Shown piece after piece: positions 8,101-14,760 of a stretch of DNA of 14,782 nt. The notes beneath the pieces are model-generated. The model did not search any database. It was not told where the DNA came from and was given only the letters and a program-made list of their open reading frames with translations. A program made the translations under genes and the position numbers. Within the stretch, counting starts at the first letter, position 1. Each line of letters opens with the position of its first letter. The stretch covers positions 1-14,782 of the forward strand of contig USHW01000055.1 in the NCBI GenBank assembly GCA_900554545.1, in the 5' to 3' direction. Source of the DNA: an uncultured Prevotella sp. GTDB taxonomy: Bacteria > Bacteroidota > Bacteroidia > Bacteroidales > Bacteroidaceae.

Positions 8101-10662
8101 TTATTTACCCGGCTTTGTACGCTCTTTTTCTGATGCTTCCATGAAGAGGTATGACGGCTTGTAACCGCCCATGTCTACTACTATTTTCTCGAACACAATG
8201 CCCGGGTCGTTGGGCGTGACGGTAAGCTCGTGTATGCCGTCATGTCCGCCGTTGAAGGGCAGTGTGACCGTGCTTTCCACCACGCGGCGCGCCACGGTGG
8301 GGTAGTACACGGTGTATGTGTTGCCGTTTTCTTCGTTCAGGTTGTGGTTGAAGTTTACAGTCTGCGGCTCGCCTCCGTCCAATGCGACGCTGTATGTAAG
8401 TCCGCCCTTGTCGAGGTAGTCGAGCGTCGACTTTACCACAATGTGTACTTTCACGCTGCTTGCGCCGTTGCCGGCCTGCTGTGGGGCGGTGAAGCGGTAA
8501 GTCAGCGACGCTCCGTCAACGGGCTTTGTGTATGGTTGCAGCGATATTCCGCTAAGCGTGCGTCCCATATATGGTATGACCGTCCACTCCGCCTCGCCGG
8601 CGTCGGCCTTGCTGAAATAGTGCTCCGCCTCCATTGCCACATATCCGTCGGCCGCCTTGTGGGTGAAGCCGCCGTGCGTGTCGCCGTCGATGCGGAACAC
8701 TTCGGGCATCATGTCGCGCTCAAAGTCGTCGTTCCAGCCGGTGTAGCCGATGTGCTTCTGTGTCATCATGCCGTTCCATTTGCCTCCGGCAATGTCGTGG
8801 TTGTACTGTGCGCAGAGCATGGAGTCGCGCCTGAAAGCCTCGGCCACGCGGTCGGCCCAGAGGTTTGCCGCCGGGTCGCCCAGCTTGTACAGCTTGTTGT
8901 TAATTGCCTGCGCGTAGTACATCTGGTAGAGGTTCGACATGGCCTGGACGGGGAACAGTATCACCTCGCGGTATGTGTCGCGGTATTCCTCGGGCAGGGT
9001 TATGAACTGGCGCAGGGCTTCCGCCTCAAGCCGCATGTACTCGTCGGCCACCTGCCTCCACTCGCCCGTTTCAAGGTTATACGTGTTTTTGTCCAACAGT
9101 TCGGCCGTAACTCGCCCGTTGTATTTAAGGTACAGGTTCAGTATCCGTGCCGCTTCTTCGGCCTGTGCGTCGCCGAACTGCTGACGGCAGAAGTCAACCG
9201 TGTGCGCCATGACGTTGTGGGCGGGATGCTTCTTAGGCTCCCACGCCATGTCCATGAACAGCGATATGGCATACTCCATTGGCTTGAGGTCGCCCACGTT
9301 GAGTATCCACAGGCGGTCAATGCCGTGGTCGTAGGCCAGGGTAAGCTGCTCGCACATGTTCTGCGGCGGCGTGTTGCACAGCCATTTTGAGTTTCTCGGA
9401 CCGCCGACGTAGTCAACATGGTAGTAAAGTCCCCATCCGCCTTTGCGCTTGCGCTCTTTTGCAGTGGGCACGCGCCTTACGTTGCCCCAGTTGTCGTCGC
9501 ACAGAAGCAGCGTCACGTCGTCGGGCACTTTCAGCCCGTTCTCGTAGTATCCGAGCACTTCCTTGTACAATGCCCACACCTGTGGACGCTCCTTGGCCGG
9601 ACGGCCGGTCACGTCGCTGATGATGCTACGCTGGTTGTCTATGATTTTCTGCATCAGCTTCATCATGCGCTGGTACTGTGGCACGAACTCGTGGTCTTTG
9701 CCTTCCTCGCCTCCCATGGGCGCGTCGCCGTCGCCGCGCATGCCTATGGTGATGATGTCTTCAGTATTCTTGGCGCGCTCCATGCCCTTGCGGAAGAAGC
9801 TGTCGATGGTTTCCTGGTTCTTGGCATAGTCCCAAACGCCGTACTTGTCGCGGTTGCGCGCCCATTCCTGGTGGTTGCGAGCCATAGGCTCGTGGTGAGA
9901 TGTGCCCATGATTACGCCCATCTCGTCGGCCGTCTTGCTGTTCAGCGGGTCGTCGGCATAGAAAGCCCAGCCCCACATCGCCGGCCAAAGGAAGTTGCCC
10001 TTGAGGCGGAGTATCAGTTCGAAAACCTTGGCGTAGAAGTCGTGGCCGCCGTAATCGGTGCCGAAAGTGTTTTTCACCCATGTCGTGAGGCACGGCGCCT
10101 CGTCGTTCAGGAATATGCCGCGGTAACGCACGGCAGGCTCTCCGTCGGTGTACACACCTTTATTTATATATATGCTCTCGTGCCTTTCGATGGGTGTGTC
10201 GGCCCAGTAGTACCACGGAGAAACGCCAATCTGGCGCGACAGCTCGTATATTCCGTATATGGTTCCGCGCCTGTCGCTGCCGGCGATGACGACCTTCCCG
10301 CCAATGGTCGTTATTATATATTTCTCACGTTTGCCTTTCAGGGCGGCCTTGTCGATGGCGTTCGACTTCACCATTTTGTCTATTTCGGCGGAATGTCCGA
10401 TGGTGCCTACAATTATTTCGGCATCGGTCATTGTGGTGGTGGTTGTTTCCGCTCCGCACACCTTGTTGATGTCGGAGGCGAGGTTGTTCGCCGCAATTGA
10501 CACTCCCTTGCAGTCGTTGGCATCCACGTATATTGATATTTTGCCTTTGCCGTTCAGCTTCAGGTCGCCCGACTTGAAGCTTACGAAACGTTTTGCGGCG
10601 TCCGACGATGTCGGCGCAAGCAATAAAATCAAAGTGGAAATAATAGTTACAATGTGTTTCAT
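8101..10662 (-). CDS. GH115 alpha-glucuronidase, exported
   Basis: This 853-residue enzyme belongs to the family that removes (4-O-methyl-)glucuronic acid from internal as well as terminal xylose residues of glucuronoxylan, complementing GH67. A signal peptide covers about residues 1-22 (IISTLILLLAPTSSDAA). Family hallmarks follow in order: RGIFLNDEAP (181-190), the GHDFYAK..ELILRLKGNFLWPAMW block (206-230), GTSHHEPMAR (253-262), GMRGDGDAPM (307-316), the YKEVLGYYE segment (366-374) and LLLCDDNWGNVRR (385-397). A linker and a beta-rich C-terminal domain (about 670-840) match the usual GH115 C-terminal region. Full length fits the family. It is read leftward from the divergent control region and is separated from the HTCS gene by 273 bp, so it may be a separate transcription unit. 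Periplasmic or surface location cannot be decided; no lipobox is evident. Confidence 0.96.
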   Translation of the reverse strand: MKHIVTIISTLILLLAPTSSDAAKRFVSFKSGDLKLNGKGKISIYVDANDCKGVSIAANNLASDINKVCGAETTTTTMTDAEIIVGTIGHSAEIDKMVKSNAIDKAALKGKREKYIITTIGGKVVIAGSDRRGTIYGIYELSRQIGVSPWYYWADTPIERHESIYINKGVYTDGEPAVRYRGIFLNDEAPCLTTWVKNTFGTDYGGHDFYAKVFELILRLKGNFLWPAMWGWAFYADDPLNSKTADEMGVIMGTSHHEPMARNHQEWARNRDKYGVWDYAKNQETIDSFFRKGMERAKNTEDIITIGMRGDGDAPMGGEEGKDHEFVPQYQRMMKLMQKIIDNQRSIISDVTGRPAKERPQVWALYKEVLGYYENGLKVPDDVTLLLCDDNWGNVRRVPTAKERKRKGGWGLYYHVDYVGGPRNSKWLCNTPPQNMCEQLTLAYDHGIDRLWILNVGDLKPMEYAISLFMDMAWEPKKHPAHNVMAHTVDFCRQQFGDAQAEEAARILNLYLKYNGRVTAELLDKNTYNLETGEWRQVADEYMRLEAEALRQFITLPEEYRDTYREVILFPVQAMSNLYQMYYAQAINNKLYKLGDPAANLWADRVAEAFRRDSMLCAQYNHDIAGGKWNGMMTQKHIGYTGWNDDFERDMMPEVFRIDGDTHGGFTHKAADGYVAMEAEHYFSKADAGEAEWTVIPYMGRTLSGISLQPYTKPVDGASLTYRFTAPQQAGNGASSVKVHIVVKSTLDYLDKGGLTYSVALDGGEPQTVNFNHNLNEENGNTYTVYYPTVARRVVESTVTLPFNGGHDGIHELTVTPNDPGIVFEKIVVDMGGYKPSYLFMEASEKERTKPGK

Positions 10663-10668
10663 GATGGT

Positions 10669-10719
10669 TGATTTTTTTGCAAAAATAAGTATATATGAAT
10701 GATTTTAACGAGTGATTTT
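10669..10719. promoter_or_regulatory. Three TGATTTT repeats around the GH115 promoter
   Basis: TGATTTT occurs at 10669-10675, 10700-10706 and 10713-10719, all in the same orientation. The last two lie 13 bp apart just upstream of the candidate -7 box, where an activator would sit. The DNA is AT-rich, so chance is a real alternative. Confidence 0.25.
10680..10687 (-). promoter_or_regulatory. Candidate -7 box (TATTTTTG) for the GH115 gene
   Basis: On the minus strand TATTTTTG matches the Bacteroidota TAnnTTTG consensus 17 bp before the GH115 ATG, implying an untranslated leader of only about 10 nt. The -33 position lacks a clear TTTG, as expected of an activator-dependent promoter but also of a chance match. 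Confidence 0.4.
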
Positions 10720-10752
10720 GTTGAAATAAATCATAATGAAACAAATTGAAAC

Positions 10753-10775
10753 GTAATAGCTACAAAAACTATTGC
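10753..10775. promoter_or_regulatory. Candidate operator: GTAATAG-N9-CTATTGC imperfect inverted repeat
   Basis: The half-sites (10753-10759 and 10769-10775) form an inverted repeat with one mismatched pair, and the right half overlaps the -33 element of the rightward promoter. The placement suits binding by an AraC-family output domain such as that of the HTCS. This is inference from position and symmetry only. Confidence 0.3.
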
Positions 10776-10803
10776 GCTTTATGTGAAAAAAGGAGTACTT
10801 TTG
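10771..10803 (+). promoter_or_regulatory. Promoter of the symporter-xylanase-xylosidase operon
   Basis: A -7 box TACTTTTG at 10796-10803 matches TAnnTTTG exactly, and an ATTG at 10771-10774 lies 21 bp upstream as a -33 element. Transcription should start near 10810, giving a leader of roughly 185 nt before the symporter ATG. Confidence 0.6.
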
Positions 10804-10863
10804 CAACATAGCTCGGGTTGGTCGTCGTGGTGTGCATTGACGCTTTCTCCGCAGGGCTTTATC

Positions 10864-10947
10864 ATGAAAACTGGCCTGAAAGGTAAGTGCCCGCTTTTCG
10901 GTAATGGGCGGGTGATGCCGGCCGGAACGCATGCCGTCCGCGTATAA
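10864..10947 (+). CDS. Possible 27-residue leader peptide upstream of the symporter
   Basis: An ATG-to-TAA frame of 28 codons lies wholly in the predicted 5' leader of the xylan operon. It encodes a basic, glycine-containing peptide beginning MKTGLKGKCP and ending HAVRV. Its stop codon falls in the loop of the hairpin at 10926-10962, so translation of the ORF would disturb that hairpin. There is no clear ribosome-binding site (only a GCAGGG about 8 bases before the ATG), no similarity is recognised, and short frames of this size are common by chance in GC-rich leaders. Confidence 0.2.
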   Translation: MKTGLKGKCPLFGNGRVMPAGTHAVRV

Positions 10948-10962
10948 ACGGCGGGATGCGTT
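10926..10962 (+). promoter_or_regulatory. 5'-leader hairpin before the symporter gene, possible attenuator
   Basis: AACGCAT (10926-10932) pairs with ATGCGTT (10956-10962), and GCCGT (10933-10937) pairs with ACGGC (10948-10952), leaving a GGG bulge and a 10-base loop. The stem totals 12 bp. A run of six T lies at 10975-10980, 12 bases past the stem, which is too far for a textbook terminator but compatible with an alternative fold or an mRNA-stability element. It ends 32 bp before the symporter ATG. Confidence 0.45.
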
Positions 10963-10994
10963 GGATGGCGGATGTTTTTTACACTTAATAAGAT

Positions 10995-12419
10995 ATGCAA
11001 AACGAAATGAAAACACAGCCCGAAAGCCATGAGGCGAAAGGGTTTTACAAGCTGTCATGGGTACAGAGGATAGGCTTCGGGTCGGGTGACTTGGCCCAAA
11101 ACCTGATTTATCAGACAATATCCATGTACCTGTTGCTGTTCTACACAAATGTCTTCGGCCTTAACCCCACGTCGGCGGCGTTCATGTTCCTGCTTGTCCG
11201 CATTGTGGATGTCCTGTGGGACCCCGTTGTCGGTACGTTTGTCGACAAGCATAACCCGAAGCTCGGCAAGTACAGGTCGTACCTCGTGCTCGCCGGAATA
11301 CCGTTATGCGGCTTTGCGATATTGTGCTTCTGGAATGGCTTTTCTGGCTCGTTGGCCTACGCATACATTACTTATGTGGGCATGTCGATGCTGTACACAT
11401 TGATAAATGTGCCTTACGGGGCGTTGAATGCGTCATTGACGCGTGATACAAATGAAATCACCGTGCTCACGTCTGTACGTATGTTCATGGCTAATGCAGG
11501 CGGACTTGCCGTAGCTTACGGCATCCCCATGATTGTGGCGGCTCTGTCTCCGGACGGCAAGATGAACTCAAAGGACTCCGGGGATGCGTGGTTTACCACG
11601 ATGGTTATTTACGCTTTGGTAGGTCTTGTGCTGCTTGTCTTCTGTTTTTCACAGACAAAGGAGCGTGTGGTGATGGACAAGTCGGAGGCCGCCAACGTAA
11701 AGGTGAGCGACCTTTGGGTGGAGTTCAGCCGCAACAGGCCGCTCAGGATACTCGCTTTCTTCTTCATTACGGCCTTCGCGATGACGTCTGTAGGCAACGC
11801 CGCAGGTTCGTATTACATGATTTACAACGTTCATGCCGATGCCGGACAGGTGGCCAACTTCATGGCGTTAGGCTCTATCCCGGCCTTCATTTTCATGCCC
11901 ATGGTGCCTGCAATAAAGCGTAAGGTGGGCAAGCGTGGGATGTTCTACATCTTCCTTTCGGTAGCTATTGTGGGAATGGCTTTGCTGTATGTGATATCTG
12001 TCATACCGGCTTTGCGTTCGCAGATGTGGCTCGTTTATGTGGCGCAGTTTGTCAAGTCGACCGGCGTGATAGTGGCAACCGGGTATATGTGGGCGCTTGT
12101 TCCTGAAGTTATTTCATACGGAGAGTACACCCATGGCAGGCGTATTTCAGGCATAGTGAATGCCCTTACAGGCATATTCTTTAAGGCCGGAATGGCTCTC
12201 GGAGGCGTTGTGCCCGGATTGGTGTTGGGTCTTGTCGGTTTCGACCAGAACAACACAGTGTCCCAGTCGCCGTTGGCCGAGCAGGGAATACTCTGGCTTG
12301 TGGCCGTTATTCCTGCGTTGTTGCTCATCCTTGCGATGTTCATCATATCGAAATATGAGTTGAGCGACGAGGTGATAGATAAGATTAACATGGAAATTGA
12401 GCAACGTACTAAAAATTGA
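10995..12419 (+). CDS. xynD: GPH-family (MelB-like) sugar:cation symporter, probable xylo-oligosaccharide uptake
   Basis: This 474-residue inner-membrane transporter of the glycoside-pentoside-hexuronide:cation symporter family has about 12 hydrophobic segments. The diagnostic N-terminal motif RIVDVLWDPVVGTFVDK places Asp72 and Asp76 at the positions of the cation-binding Asp55 and Asp59 of E. coli MelB. It continues into the charged HNPKLGKYR loop. A second family motif, ISYGEYTHGRRISGI, occurs near the centre of the C-terminal half. The substrate is inferred: the next two genes are a xylanase and a xylosidase, and P. bryantii has a similar symporter gene (xynD) next to xynA and xynB. ATG at 10995 is used; an in-frame ATG at 11007 is equally possible and would remove four residues. 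The stop lies 7 bp before the xylanase start, indicating one mRNA. Confidence 0.9.
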   Translation: MQNEMKTQPESHEAKGFYKLSWVQRIGFGSGDLAQNLIYQTISMYLLLFYTNVFGLNPTSAAFMFLLVRIVDVLWDPVVGTFVDKHNPKLGKYRSYLVLAGIPLCGFAILCFWNGFSGSLAYAYITYVGMSMLYTLINVPYGALNASLTRDTNEITVLTSVRMFMANAGGLAVAYGIPMIVAALSPDGKMNSKDSGDAWFTTMVIYALVGLVLLVFCFSQTKERVVMDKSEAANVKVSDLWVEFSRNRPLRILAFFFITAFAMTSVGNAAGSYYMIYNVHADAGQVANFMALGSIPAFIFMPMVPAIKRKVGKRGMFYIFLSVAIVGMALLYVISVIPALRSQMWLVYVAQFVKSTGVIVATGYMWALVPEVISYGEYTHGRRISGIVNALTGIFFKAGMALGGVVPGLVLGLVGFDQNNTVSQSPLAEQGILWLVAVIPALLLILAMFIISKYELSDEVIDKINMEIEQRTKN

Positions 12420-12426
12420 AACGTAC

Positions 12427-13542
12427 ATGAATAAGAGTTTTTTGCTGGTTACAGTATGCGCAGCTGCATGCTTGGTACCGTCTGATGTTGTTGCAGCTGA
12501 CACCCTGAAGGATGTGCTCGGCAAGTATTTCACAGTTGGTGCGGCGGTGAATGTCGACGTTGTGTGGGGCAGGAATACCGCCGAAGCCAAGATTGTAACC
12601 GACAATTTCAACTCCATTGTGGCTGAAAACTGCATGAAAGGTGAGGAAATACATCCTGAGGAGGACACGTATTTCTGGGATGATGCAGACCGCACGGTCA
12701 AGTTTGCAGAGGACAATGGACTCGAGATGATAGGGCACTGCCTTGTTTGGCATTCGCAACCGCCGAAGTGGATGTTCACCGACGAGAAGGGCGATACTGT
12801 TTCGCGTGAGGTTCTTATAAGGCGTATGCGCGACCATATTACTACCGTCATGACAAGATACAAGGGGCGGATTAAAGGCTGGGACGTGGTAAACGAGGCT
12901 GTGAACGATGACGGCACAATGCGTGAAACACCTTATTATAAGATAATAGGGCCTGATTATATTGAGCTTGCATTCAAGTTCGCGCATGCCGCCGACCCTG
13001 ATGCGGAGCTTTATATCAACGACTATGCCATGGCGAAGCCCGGCAAACGTGCCACAACGTGCAGGATTGTCAGGGATTTGAAGGCGAAGGGATGCCGTGT
13101 CGATGCTATCGGAATGCAGTCACACAACGGGTACGATTATCCCGACTTGAAGGAGTATGAGGCTTCCATCGACTCCTTTGCGGCATGCGGCGTAAAGGTG
13201 ATGATGACCGAACTTGACCTCAACATGCTGCCCAACCCCGAGAGCTTCAGCGGCGCGGAGATAAGCCAGAACTTCAAGTATGACGAGAAATACAATCCGT
13301 ACAAGAACGGGCTGACACCCGAGGCGGAACGGCTTTTCGAACAGCGTTACCTCGAAATGTTCAAGATTTATTACAGGCACCGCCACCAGATATCACGTAT
13401 CACCCTTTGGGGCGTGACCGACGCTACTTCGTGGCTTAATGATTTCCCGGTTCTCGGGCGTACTAATTATCCGTTGCTGTTCGGCCGCGACAACAAGGCC
13501 AAGCCCGTTGTAGCCAAGATTATAGAACTGTTCAAGCAGTGA
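12427..13542 (+). CDS. xynA: GH10 endo-1,4-beta-xylanase, exported
   Basis: This 371-residue single-domain GH10 enzyme hydrolyses internal beta-1,4 bonds of xylan. A signal peptide (MNKSFLLVTVCAAACLVPSD..., cleavage probably after VVAA near residue 24) precedes a TIM barrel. GWDVVNEA carries the expected acid/base Glu157 and VMMTELDLN carries the nucleophile Glu262. HCLVWHSQPPKW (104-115) and ITLWGVTDATSW are further family signatures. There is no carbohydrate-binding module. The frame stays open 30 bases upstream, overlapping the symporter, but the ATG at 12427 is chosen because it places a proper signal peptide at the N-terminus and leaves a normal 7-bp gap. Size and position between symporter and GH43 match XynA of P. 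bryantii. A stretch rich in Asn, Pro and Lys after the nucleophile (about 268-300) is a family-variable loop. Confidence 0.96.
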   Translation: MNKSFLLVTVCAAACLVPSDVVAADTLKDVLGKYFTVGAAVNVDVVWGRNTAEAKIVTDNFNSIVAENCMKGEEIHPEEDTYFWDDADRTVKFAEDNGLEMIGHCLVWHSQPPKWMFTDEKGDTVSREVLIRRMRDHITTVMTRYKGRIKGWDVVNEAVNDDGTMRETPYYKIIGPDYIELAFKFAHAADPDAELYINDYAMAKPGKRATTCRIVRDLKAKGCRVDAIGMQSHNGYDYPDLKEYEASIDSFAACGVKVMMTELDLNMLPNPESFSGAEISQNFKYDEKYNPYKNGLTPEAERLFEQRYLEMFKIYYRHRHQISRITLWGVTDATSWLNDFPVLGRTNYPLLFGRDNKAKPVVAKIIELFKQ

Positions 13543-13642
13543 CGGCAACTTATTAATGGGGCATGGGGCGGCTTTACGCGGAAGGCGTGGCCGCTGCCAG
13601 CCCCGTTTTCCCATATCGAATAAACCTAAACACCTATCTATT
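13543..13642 (+). other. Structured spacer between xylanase and GH43 genes
   Basis: This 100-bp gap breaks the otherwise tight operon. Bases 13556-13614 can fold: GGGGC (13558-13562) pairs with GCCCC (13600-13604), GCGGC (13568-13572) pairs with GCCGC (13590-13594), and an outer ATGGG/CCCAT option exists. The word ACGCGGAAGGC inside it is shared with the terminal palindrome at 14678-14720, so it may be a decayed member of the same repeat family. No T-run follows the stem, and no promoter box is seen, so mRNA processing or stability is likelier than termination. Confidence 0.5.
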
Positions 13643-14608
13643 ATGAACAAAGCAAGGTATCTTTTCCCGAGTGATTACATGGCAGACCCCTCTGCCAACG
13701 TGTTTAACGGCAGGTTGTATATCTATCCTTCGCACGACTGGGATTCGGGCGAAGCCTTCGACGACGATGGCGGACACTTCCAGATGAAGGATTATCATGT
13801 GCTTTCACTTGACGACGTTGAGAACGGCGAAGTTGTCGACCATGGCGAGGTTCTTGCCGTGAAGGACATTCCTTGGGCGAGCCGTCAGCTTTGGGACAAC
13901 GACGTTGTGGAGAAAGACGGCAAGTATTATATGGTATTTTGCGCCAAGGACAAGAACGGGGTATTCCATCTCGGAGTGGCCGTTGCCGACCGTCCCGAAG
14001 GGCCTTTCACGCCGCAGCCCGACCCGATACGCGGCTCATATTCGATAGACCCGTGCGTGTTCAAGGACGACGACGGCTCTATATATACATATTTCGGAGG
14101 CATCTGGGGCGGCCAGCTGCAGCGTTACAAGGACAACCAGGCGCTCGGCGTAGAGCATCTGCCTGAAGGCGATGAGCCGGCTTTGCCCGGACGTGTGGTG
14201 AAAATGGCCGATGACATGCTCCAGTTTGCCGAAGAACCGCGCGCCGTGCTCGTTGTTGACGACAACGGGGAACCGCTTAAGGCAAGTGACCCTCACAGGT
14301 TTTTCGAGGCGTCATGGATGCACAAGATGAACGGCAAGTATTATTTCTCTTACTCTACCGGCGACACTCACTTCCTGTGCTACGCCGTAGGCGACAATCC
14401 TTACGGCCCCTTCACATACAAGGGAGTAATACTTGAGCCTGTGGTGGGATGGACAACACACCATTCAATCGTTGAGTACAAGGGCAAATGGTACCTGTTC
14501 CACCATGATTGCGTGCCGTCAGAGGGCAAGACATGGCTGCGCAGCGTGAAGGTGAAAGAGCTTGACATCGACGCCGACGGCAACATAAAGACGATGAAGA
14601 GCGAATAA
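13643..14608 (+). CDS. xynB: GH43 beta-xylosidase / alpha-L-arabinofuranosidase-type enzyme, cytoplasmic
   Basis: This 321-residue single-domain GH43 five-bladed propeller releases xylose (or arabinose) from xylo-oligosaccharides. The three expected catalytic acids are visible: Asp15 in MADPSANV (base), Asp136 in SIDPCVF (pKa modulator) and Glu222 in FFEASWMHKMNGKYYFSYS (acid). No signal peptide precedes the first blade, so the protein should act in the cytoplasm on sugars brought in by the symporter. The frame is open back to 13556, but those 29 extra residues are basic, arginine-rich and overlap a hairpin. The ATG at 13643, preceded by the A/T-rich CACCTATCTATT, is therefore chosen. It resembles the subgroup containing P. 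bryantii XynB, also encoded just after xynA. Specificity for xylose versus arabinose cannot be fixed from sequence alone. Confidence 0.93.
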   Translation: MNKARYLFPSDYMADPSANVFNGRLYIYPSHDWDSGEAFDDDGGHFQMKDYHVLSLDDVENGEVVDHGEVLAVKDIPWASRQLWDNDVVEKDGKYYMVFCAKDKNGVFHLGVAVADRPEGPFTPQPDPIRGSYSIDPCVFKDDDGSIYTYFGGIWGGQLQRYKDNQALGVEHLPEGDEPALPGRVVKMADDMLQFAEEPRAVLVVDDNGEPLKASDPHRFFEASWMHKMNGKYYFSYSTGDTHFLCYAVGDNPYGPFTYKGVILEPVVGWTTHHSIVEYKGKWYLFHHDCVPSEGKTWLRSVKVKELDIDADGNIKTMKSE

Positions 14609-14642
14609 GAAAACCCTTGAATAATACTATCTTAAACATTTT

Positions 14643-14676
14643 ACGGCCACGACGGGCAATCCGGTCGTGGCCGTTT
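14643..14676 (+). terminator. Intrinsic terminator after the GH43 gene
   Basis: A perfect 11-bp GC-rich stem (ACGGCCACGAC at 14643-14653 and GTCGTGGCCGT at 14664-14674) with a 10-base loop is followed by TTT. It lies 34 bp after the GH43 stop and is preceded by A/T-rich sequence, a typical end for the symporter-xylanase-xylosidase operon. Confidence 0.8.
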
Positions 14677-14677
14677 C

Positions 14678-14720
14678 TGCAATATGCAGCCTTTTGCAAC
14701 GCGGAAGGCCGCATATTGCA
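14678..14720. repeat. Palindromic element with 16-bp arms (15 of 16 pairs)
   Basis: Bases 14678-14693 and 14705-14720 form an inverted repeat with one mismatch around the loop TTGCAACGCGG. The string TTTTGCAACGCGGAAGGCC closely resembles TTTTGCAAGCCGGAAGGCC at 7964-7982, linking this element to the hairpin between the GH115 and HTCS genes. Confidence 0.65.
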
Positions 14721-14725
14721 TGATG

Positions 14726-14760
14726 AAAGACGGCCTTTCGCACTGCGAAAGGCCGTCTTT
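14726..14760. terminator. Perfect 16-bp hairpin, possible bidirectional terminator
   Basis: AAAGACGGCCTTTCGC (14726-14741) pairs perfectly with 14745-14760 around an ACT loop. A-rich and T-rich ends give U-runs in either direction, so it could stop transcription from both sides. It also contains the GGCCTTTCG word of the repeat family. Confidence 0.6.

Larger units (their letters stand above)
10663..10994. promoter_or_regulatory. Divergent control region between the leftward GH115 and rightward symporter-xylanase operons
   Basis: This 332-bp gap carries outward-facing promoters. It holds an AT-rich left half with a leftward TATTTTTG box (10680-10687) and TGATTTT repeats, and a rightward promoter box TACTTTTG (10796-10803) with an upstream inverted repeat. 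A GC-richer transcribed leader with a possible 27-codon ORF and a strong hairpin follows. This is the most likely target of the HTCS in this window, since both flanking genes act on xylan. No tRNA or larger ORF is visible. Confidence 0.7.

Noticed and set aside
8230..10500. Long rightward open frames (386 and 360 codons) opposite the GH115 gene
   Set aside because: They lie entirely antisense to a gene with clear GH115 motifs, have valine/histidine/arginine-rich translations typical of antisense frames in GC-biased DNA, and show no recognisable domain.
12397..12426. Ten-residue N-terminal extension of the GH10 protein overlapping the symporter gene
   Set aside because: Starting at 12397 would bury the signal peptide behind acidic and polar residues. 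The ATG at 12427 gives a normal positively charged n-region and hydrophobic core.
12447..12468. Possible lipoprotein signal (cysteines within AAAC of the xylanase signal peptide)
   Set aside because: The position three before the cysteine is alanine rather than leucine or a similar residue, and a normal signal peptidase I site lies further on. A lipoprotein is not supported.
13556..13642. 29-residue N-terminal extension of the GH43 protein
   Set aside because: The extension is arginine-rich, overlaps a GC-rich hairpin, and does not look like a signal peptide. The downstream ATG at 13643 begins right before the first propeller blade with its catalytic Asp.
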